From NCBI RefSeq assembly GCF_020179835.1, contig NZ_JAIUDA010000002.1, positions 372,001 to 436,000 on the forward strand: DNA of 64,000 nt, read 5' to 3'. The translations under genes were made by a program, and so were the position numbers. The notes under the pieces were generated by a model, which ran no database searches, was not told where the DNA came from, and saw only the letters and a program-made list of their open reading frames with translations. This document shows, piece after piece, positions 60,177-64,000 of the stretch (the stretch's first letter is position 1; every line of letters begins with the position of its first letter). Source of the stretch: Pantoea sp. alder81 (lineage in GTDB: Bacteria; Pseudomonadota; Gammaproteobacteria; Enterobacterales; Enterobacteriaceae).

Positions 60177-60206
60177 AAGCCCGCTCAGGGAAACCTGAGC
60201 GGGCTT
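60177..60206 (+). terminator. Terminator of tRNA-Asn
   Basis: A 13-bp perfect stem (60177-60189 with 60194-60206) closed by a GAAA tetraloop and followed by a short U-run (CTTTTTGCTTTT region). A textbook intrinsic terminator 9 bp after the tRNA. Confidence 0.9.
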
Positions 60207-60315
60207 TTTGCTTTTCTGATTTGTTGATGACAAACGATGACGCCCGATCATTAATTATTCGGCCAGATTTCCTTAGGGCTCATTGCTTGTTGTATTGCAG
60301 AACGCTCAATACGAA

Positions 60316-60345
60316 AAGGCCGCTCAGAATTCACTGAGCGGCCTT
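60316..60345 (-). terminator. Terminator of the MFS transporter gene
   Basis: AAGGCCGCTCAG (60316-60327) and CTGAGCGGCCTT (60334-60345) form a 12-bp perfect stem with a 6-nt loop, 27 bp after the MFS stop. On the minus strand it continues TTCGTATT. It may also work weakly on the plus strand (TTAGCATTTCTGTTTTT). Confidence 0.8.
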
Positions 60346-60372
60346 AGCATTTCTGTTTTTATCTTCTTTATA

Positions 60373-61704
60373 TTACCGTGCCAGCGAAGCCGCCTGACTC
60401 AGCGTCATGTTACGCGTTTCCGGTGCCAGCCATACCGAAACCAGCAGACCAATAAAGGAAACAATCGCGGCAGCATACATTGTGTATTCGATGCCCAGGC
60501 TTTGCAGGGAAATCGGCACCAGCCAGGTTCCTGCGGCAGAACCGATACGTGACATGGATGAGCCCATACCGACGGCAAAGGCACGTACTTCTGTTGGGAA
60601 CAGTTCGTTGGGATATACCAGTTCCAGCACCTGCGCACCGCCGATAAACACCGCGTAGGCACCAAACATCACCAGCACCAGCATTTCTGAACCGTGCGAG
60701 AACATCCCTAGCGCCAGCAGTGCAAGGCTTGACCACAAGAAGCTGTGAATGATCAAACGGCGGCGGCCCATGGTATCAATCAAGCGGGTGGCGATTATGC
60801 AGCCCACCACAAACAGCAAGGTGATGGCGATTGAACCCAGTGATGCCCATTCGCCGTCCAGATTCAGGGCTTTCAATACCACCGGTGCGAACGAATACAC
60901 CGCAAACATCGGCACAACGGCAGCACTCCAGAACACCGAGACAAACAGCATGCGTTTACCGTAGCCAGAGCGCACCAGATCTTTCAGCGTAACTTTGGCT
61001 TCCACCGACTCCGCTGGCATATTTTTCAGCGAGAATTCTGGACCGTAGACTTTCTTAATGATCTGCTCAGCCTCATTGAAACGACCTTTGCTGACTAACC
61101 AGCGTGGCGATTCCGGGGTGCCGATACGCAAAACGAACAAGAGCACACCCAGCACGGCCGGGCTGGCCAACACCAAACGCCATGCTGCATCACCGCCAAA
61201 GGAGAGGATCAGGTTGCCCACGATGTAAGCCAATGCCGCACCGGCAAACCAGAGAATGGTTAAACCAGCCAAACGTTTACCGCGATGTTTTTGCGGCAAG
61301 AATTCGGTCAGCAGCGAACCGGCGACGGGATATTCCAACCCGACTCCGACACCCACCAGGAAACGCAGGATAAACAGCGTGAGCGCCGATTCCGCCCAGA
61401 AGGTGCCGACTGAGCCGAGGATAAACAGAATAGGTCCGACGAAGAACAAGCGACGACGGCCAACAATATCGGTCAGCCATCCACCGAGAAAGCCACTGCA
61501 GAAGGTACCGAGCATCGCAGAAGCGGCCACCATGCCCTGCCAGAAGGTATCAAGTTGCAGATGTTGGGAAAACTGCACGATCGCCACGCCAATGATGCTC
61601 AGCACGTAGCCATCAAGAATCCAACCGCCGCCGGCGCGCAGTGACATCAACTGGTGAAAATTATTAAGTGGGACATCTTCAATAGATATATTGTTGTTGC
61701 TCAT
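60373..61704 (-). CDS. MFS transporter, sugar porter-like
   Basis: 443 residues, 12 membrane segments, ATG preceded by AGGAGAG. MFS signatures are GGWLTDIVGRRRLFFVGP between segments 2 and 3, RFLVGVGVGLEYPVAGSLLTEF, the PESPRWLVSKGR segment after segment 6, and DTMGRRRLIIHS between 8 and 9. It moves a small solute, perhaps a sugar or aromatic acid, with protons. No enzyme genes lie beside it. The start region MSNNNISIEDVPLNNFHQ is cytoplasmic. Confidence 0.9.
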   Translation of the reverse strand: MSNNNISIEDVPLNNFHQLMSLRAGGGWILDGYVLSIIGVAIVQFSQHLQLDTFWQGMVAASAMLGTFCSGFLGGWLTDIVGRRRLFFVGPILFILGSVGTFWAESALTLFILRFLVGVGVGLEYPVAGSLLTEFLPQKHRGKRLAGLTILWFAGAALAYIVGNLILSFGGDAAWRLVLASPAVLGVLLFVLRIGTPESPRWLVSKGRFNEAEQIIKKVYGPEFSLKNMPAESVEAKVTLKDLVRSGYGKRMLFVSVFWSAAVVPMFAVYSFAPVVLKALNLDGEWASLGSIAITLLFVVGCIIATRLIDTMGRRRLIIHSFLWSSLALLALGMFSHGSEMLVLVMFGAYAVFIGGAQVLELVYPNELFPTEVRAFAVGMGSSMSRIGSAAGTWLVPISLQSLGIEYTMYAAAIVSFIGLLVSVWLAPETRNMTLSQAASLAR

Positions 61705-62332
61705 AACAGGGTCTCTCCTGAATTATTCATTTCTCTGCAGGCGCAGCGATCTGTCCAAATCAAAGCTGATTTGGCGGAACGTTAAAGAAATAGAAAAAAC
61801 ATCATTGACTGCTTTAGGTATTTCCCTGAACAGGAAATCGACCTCGAAATTGAAAAACCCTGCGTTTAATCCCTGAACTTAAATAATGAAATTAAGGATG
61901 GCCCACTTACAGGTCGTCTGCTTTCATCATTGATTAGCGGTGTGCTTACCCAAAACGCATTTGTTCGCTTTTGTCTGTTAATCACAGGTTAACTCCATGT
62001 TCAAACTATGCTGATTTTCAGGTGGTGTAAACATGCCCGGGACACCCAAAAGTTGAGATTGTGATCATCTCCAAAATTCATCTGGAAAAATAATTGGAAA
62101 AAGTTATACGTGCAACTTACTGATATTAAATAAATTAATTTTAATACTGGGTAAAAACATACTACTTAATTGTATTTCCTTTGTATTTTTCATGTATGCA
62201 AAAAGTTACGCAATGGGATGGTTTTTCGTGGGAAGGGAAGCTAGAAAGGAGGCGTTACTCGGTGTGGATGTGTGCGAAACAGTGCGTCAGATCGCACTGC
62301 TTTATTCGCGGATAGAGAGTCAGGAAAGGGAA
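61705..62332. other. AT-rich gene-free region
   Basis: 628 bp without a convincing gene. Short open frames (for example 61691-61876 on the plus strand) lack a ribosome site and overlap the MFS start. Lower GC than the flanks, most marked at 62090-62200. It borders the toxin-antitoxin pair and may be part of acquired DNA. Confidence 0.4.
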
Positions 62333-62635
62333 TTAAACGACAAACTCGTAATGTGAGCCGTCGGGGAGCTCAATGTTGAGGCGTAGTTTTCCGCCAGCGG
62401 CTTCAACATAGCGCTTAAGCGTCGAGAGTTTTAAATCCCGACCAGGTTTTTCCATTCCAGCTACAGTGGGTTGTTTAATATTTAACTGCTGAGCCATCTC
62501 CACCTGAGTTTTTTTTACTCTTTCACGCAATTCTGCAAGGTGGATATTTAACAATACTTCTTCAGCCATGGCGTTAGCTTTAGCCACCACCTCAGGCTTC
62601 TCAGCCGCAAGAAGCTGTTCGAGTGTTCTGCCCAT
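62333..62635 (-). CDS. Antitoxin with Xre-type helix-turn-helix (HigA-like)
   Basis: 100 residues. The helix-turn-helix is at about 40-66 (VKKTQVEMAQQLNIKQPTVAGMEKPGRDLKLSTLKRYVEAAGG), followed by a short strand-rich end (KLRLNIELPDGSHYEFVV). It starts 4 bp after the toxin stop, the toxin-first order of HigBA-type systems. It should neutralise the toxin and repress the operon. Confidence 0.88.
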   Translation of the reverse strand: MGRTLEQLLAAEKPEVVAKANAMAEEVLLNIHLAELRERVKKTQVEMAQQLNIKQPTVAGMEKPGRDLKLSTLKRYVEAAGGKLRLNIELPDGSHYEFVV

Positions 62636-62639
62636 GCCG

Positions 62640-62993
62640 TTACTCCTTTCTCTCTTCGCGTTGAAGATGATGGGTAAATTCTTTATCTGCGAGCGGGATC
62701 AGCTCAGCATAAAAACGCTTTTCATTGCCACATTTATGACCCGCACAAAGCACTACACCGCTGCGCCGGGGATCGAATGCGTAAAATGCCCGAATAGGAT
62801 CACCTTTGCTCTGAATACGAAGCTCTTTCATATTGCTAAAACGAGAACCTTTGAGCGTGTCTGCGTAAGGCCTGCATAACGCTGGGCCTGCTTGTTGCAA
62901 TACGATCAATGCGGACAAAACGCATGATCTATCAGTGTCGTCTTGCGCCACAAGCCAATCATCAAACGTGTCCGTTGTTATTATCTGCCACAT
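62640..62993 (-). CDS. RelE/HigB-like toxin (phage Gp49-like family)
   Basis: 117 residues. Family features are DTLKGSRFSNMKELRIQSKGDPIRAFYAFDPRRSGVVLCAGHK and KRFYAELIPLADKEFTHHL. HigB-type toxins cut mRNA on the ribosome. The basic and aromatic residues typical of these toxins are present, so it looks intact. It is first in a two-gene operon with direct repeats upstream that may be its operator. Confidence 0.88.
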   Translation of the reverse strand: MWQIITTDTFDDWLVAQDDTDRSCVLSALIVLQQAGPALCRPYADTLKGSRFSNMKELRIQSKGDPIRAFYAFDPRRSGVVLCAGHKCGNEKRFYAELIPLADKEFTHHLQREERKE

Positions 62994-63008
62994 GATACGC
63001 TCCTTGTA

Positions 63009-63036
63009 ATATAGGTCAAATGCTATATAGGTTAAA
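63009..63036 (-). promoter_or_regulatory. Direct repeats upstream of the toxin-antitoxin operon
   Basis: ATATAGGTCAAA (63009-63020) and ATATAGGTTAAA (63025-63036) are 16 bp apart, starting about 15 bp before the toxin start codon. They may be the antitoxin operator and overlap the -10 region. Confidence 0.4.
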
Positions 63037-63115
63037 GGCGATAATCAGTGTGGCGAAGCATCGTGAATCACGCACTTAATCTGTTAAAACATGTCGATAC
63101 GCATTCCAATAAAAA

Positions 63116-63144
63116 ATGCCCGCTCAGTTATCCTGAACGGGCAT
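63116..63144 (-). terminator. Terminator of the monooxygenase gene
   Basis: ATGCCCGCTCAG (63116-63127) and CTGAACGGGCAT (63133-63144) form a 12-bp stem with one G-T pair. On the minus strand it is followed by TTTTTATTGG, 20 bp after the stop at 63165. Confidence 0.85.
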
Positions 63145-63164
63145 GATCTGCATCCACGTCGATG

Positions 63165-64000
63165 TTAATCCACGGCAGGCGGTAAAGGAGCCAACTCCAG
63201 GCTGCTGCGGAAATCACTGCCTTGATAGTCGCTATCCAGCAGATTACGGCGGCGTAGTTCAGGGAGCAGTCCATTGAGCAGCAAATCTTGCTGGTCGGGG
63301 CTACCCAGCCCGTGCAGGGAAATCACGTCCAGTACGCCCGCCTGGTAACGCTGTTCAATGGCATCGGCAAGTTGCTCTGGCGTGCCTGCCACAAACCAGT
63401 GGCCGGTCTCCTCGGCTTTGATGATCAGTTCACGTAGCGTCAATCCCTCCAACGCATACTGCCGGAAGATGGCAGCACGGCCCTGCCGGCGATGCACCTG
63501 TTCCAGTTGCGGAATCAGCGAAGCGGGCAATGGCTGATCGAGCGGCAGGTCAGACAGATCCACTTCACCGCCCAGCATATCCGTGACGCGCAATCTACCT
63601 GTTTCATAATTGATGCGCTCATGTTTGTCTCGCAGGCGACGTGCCACATCCGCGTCGCTGTCGCCAATGATGGAATGGAATGAGTTCATGATCAGCGGTG
63701 GATTCTGTTCGCGGCCAAAGCGTCGTGCACGCTGCTGCACATCTGCCACAAACGTCTGTGCCGCCTCAAAGGTCGGCTGCGAAGTGTAAATCACTTCGGC
63801 ATAGCGCGCGCCCAGCGTCACACCCGCCTCAGATTGACCGGCCTGAAACTGCACCGGACGACGCTGTGGCGGTGGCGGTACGTTGAGCGGTCCGGCGACC
63901 TGGAAGAAATCACCACGATAGTGGATAGGATGCAGTTTGCGATGATCAACACGAATGCCACCGCTTGCCGTACGCTGCACCGCCGCACGTTCGTTGGCGT
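63165..64000 (-). CDS. FMN-dependent monooxygenase, NtaA/SnaA/DszA family (partial)
   Basis: The C-terminal ~277 residues only; the frame is open to the right edge, so the start is outside. Family segments are DHRGDFFQV-like (HYRGDFFQVAGPLNVPPPPQ), RRPVQFQAGQSEAG, RYAEVIYTSQPTFEAAQ and the end region WFVAGTPEQLADAIEQRYQAG. These luciferase-fold enzymes use reduced FMN to oxidise N- or S-containing compounds such as nitrilotriacetate, EDTA or thiophenes. The substrate is not shown here. Confidence 0.85.
   Translation of the reverse strand, partial: ANERAAVQRTASGGIRVDHRKLHPIHYRGDFFQVAGPLNVPPPPQRRPVQFQAGQSEAGVTLGARYAEVIYTSQPTFEAAQTFVADVQQRARRFGREQNPPLIMNSFHSIIGDSDADVARRLRDKHERINYETGRLRVTDMLGGEVDLSDLPLDQPLPASLIPQLEQVHRRQGRAAIFRQYALEGLTLRELIIKAEETGHWFVAGTPEQLADAIEQRYQAGVLDVISLHGLGSPDQQDLLLNGLLPELRRRNLLDSDYQGSDFRSSLELAPLPPAVD

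Noticed and set aside
60092..60372. tRNA-Asn as the attachment site of an integrated element in this window
   Set aside because: No integrase gene and no second copy of the tRNA 3' end was seen within the window; it remains only a possibility for the larger region.
61691..61876. 61-codon plus-strand frame next to the MFS gene
   Set aside because: No ribosome site, overlaps the MFS start, and no recognisable protein sequence.

Overview
The window is chromosomal DNA from an enterobacterium, most likely of the Pantoea/Erwinia group. The tRNA-Asn matches the E. coli tRNA as I remember it. Amn, Nac, Cbl and the C-P lyase proteins are close to their E. coli counterparts. Sigma-54, PurR and PhoB type signals look enterobacterial. 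Coding density is high, most genes lie on the minus strand, and the intergenic DNA carries families of short palindromic repeats. The genus is an inference from gene content, not a measurement. In E. coli K-12 amn, asn tRNA genes, cbl and nac lie within a few genes of each other. Here amn (4.1-5.5 kb) and cbl-nac (53.4-55.4 kb) are about 48 kb apart, and the space is filled with uptake and catabolic operons.

Layout. 1-3.7 kb: a branched-chain-amino-acid-type ABC transporter (livJ-H-M-G, livG cut by the window edge) with a candidate sigma-54/NtrC promoter. 4.1-7.7 kb: amn, a small membrane-anchored coiled-coil protein built of 11-residue repeats, and a purine permease preceded by two PurR boxes. 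8.1-17.7 kb: a D-lyxose-type sugar operon (ribose-family ABC transporter, sugar isomerase, class II aldolase, PfkB kinase) bracketed by an OmpR-type response regulator and a hybrid histidine kinase. 17.6-29.1 kb: a phosphonate/C-P lyase cluster in two units, phnFGHIJKLMNP and phnCDEE, each with a Pho box made of three 11-bp repeats. phnP carries an in-frame TGA. 29.4-31.5 kb: a GGDEF-EAL protein.

31.7-53.0 kb holds nitrogen-compound catabolism. It includes an SDR, hydantoinase/oxoprolinase-type hyuA-hyuB, a GNAT, an Lrp-family regulator and a class III aminotransferase. A large unit follows, read from 51.2 down to 39.5 kb: aldehyde dehydrogenase, HAD hydrolase, FAD amine oxidase, dipeptide-type ABC transporter, tandem GNAT, 2-hydroxyacid dehydrogenase and M20 amidohydrolase. 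A gabD-like dehydrogenase has its own unit. The large unit is preceded by a near-consensus sigma-54 promoter and two NtrC-like sites 31 bp apart.

53.4-64 kb: cbl and nac (nac with its own sigma-54/NtrC signals), a second ribose-family sugar ABC transporter, tRNA-Asn with promoter and terminator, an MFS transporter, an AT-rich gap, a HigB/HigA-like toxin-antitoxin pair, and the end of a flavin-dependent monooxygenase gene.

Taken together, much of the window is a nutrient-scavenging region. Three transcription units (liv, the aldehyde dehydrogenase operon, nac) look switched on by NtrC under nitrogen limitation, two by PhoB under phosphate limitation, and the sugar operon probably by its flanking two-component pair. 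The operator calls are pattern matches by eye and have not been tested.
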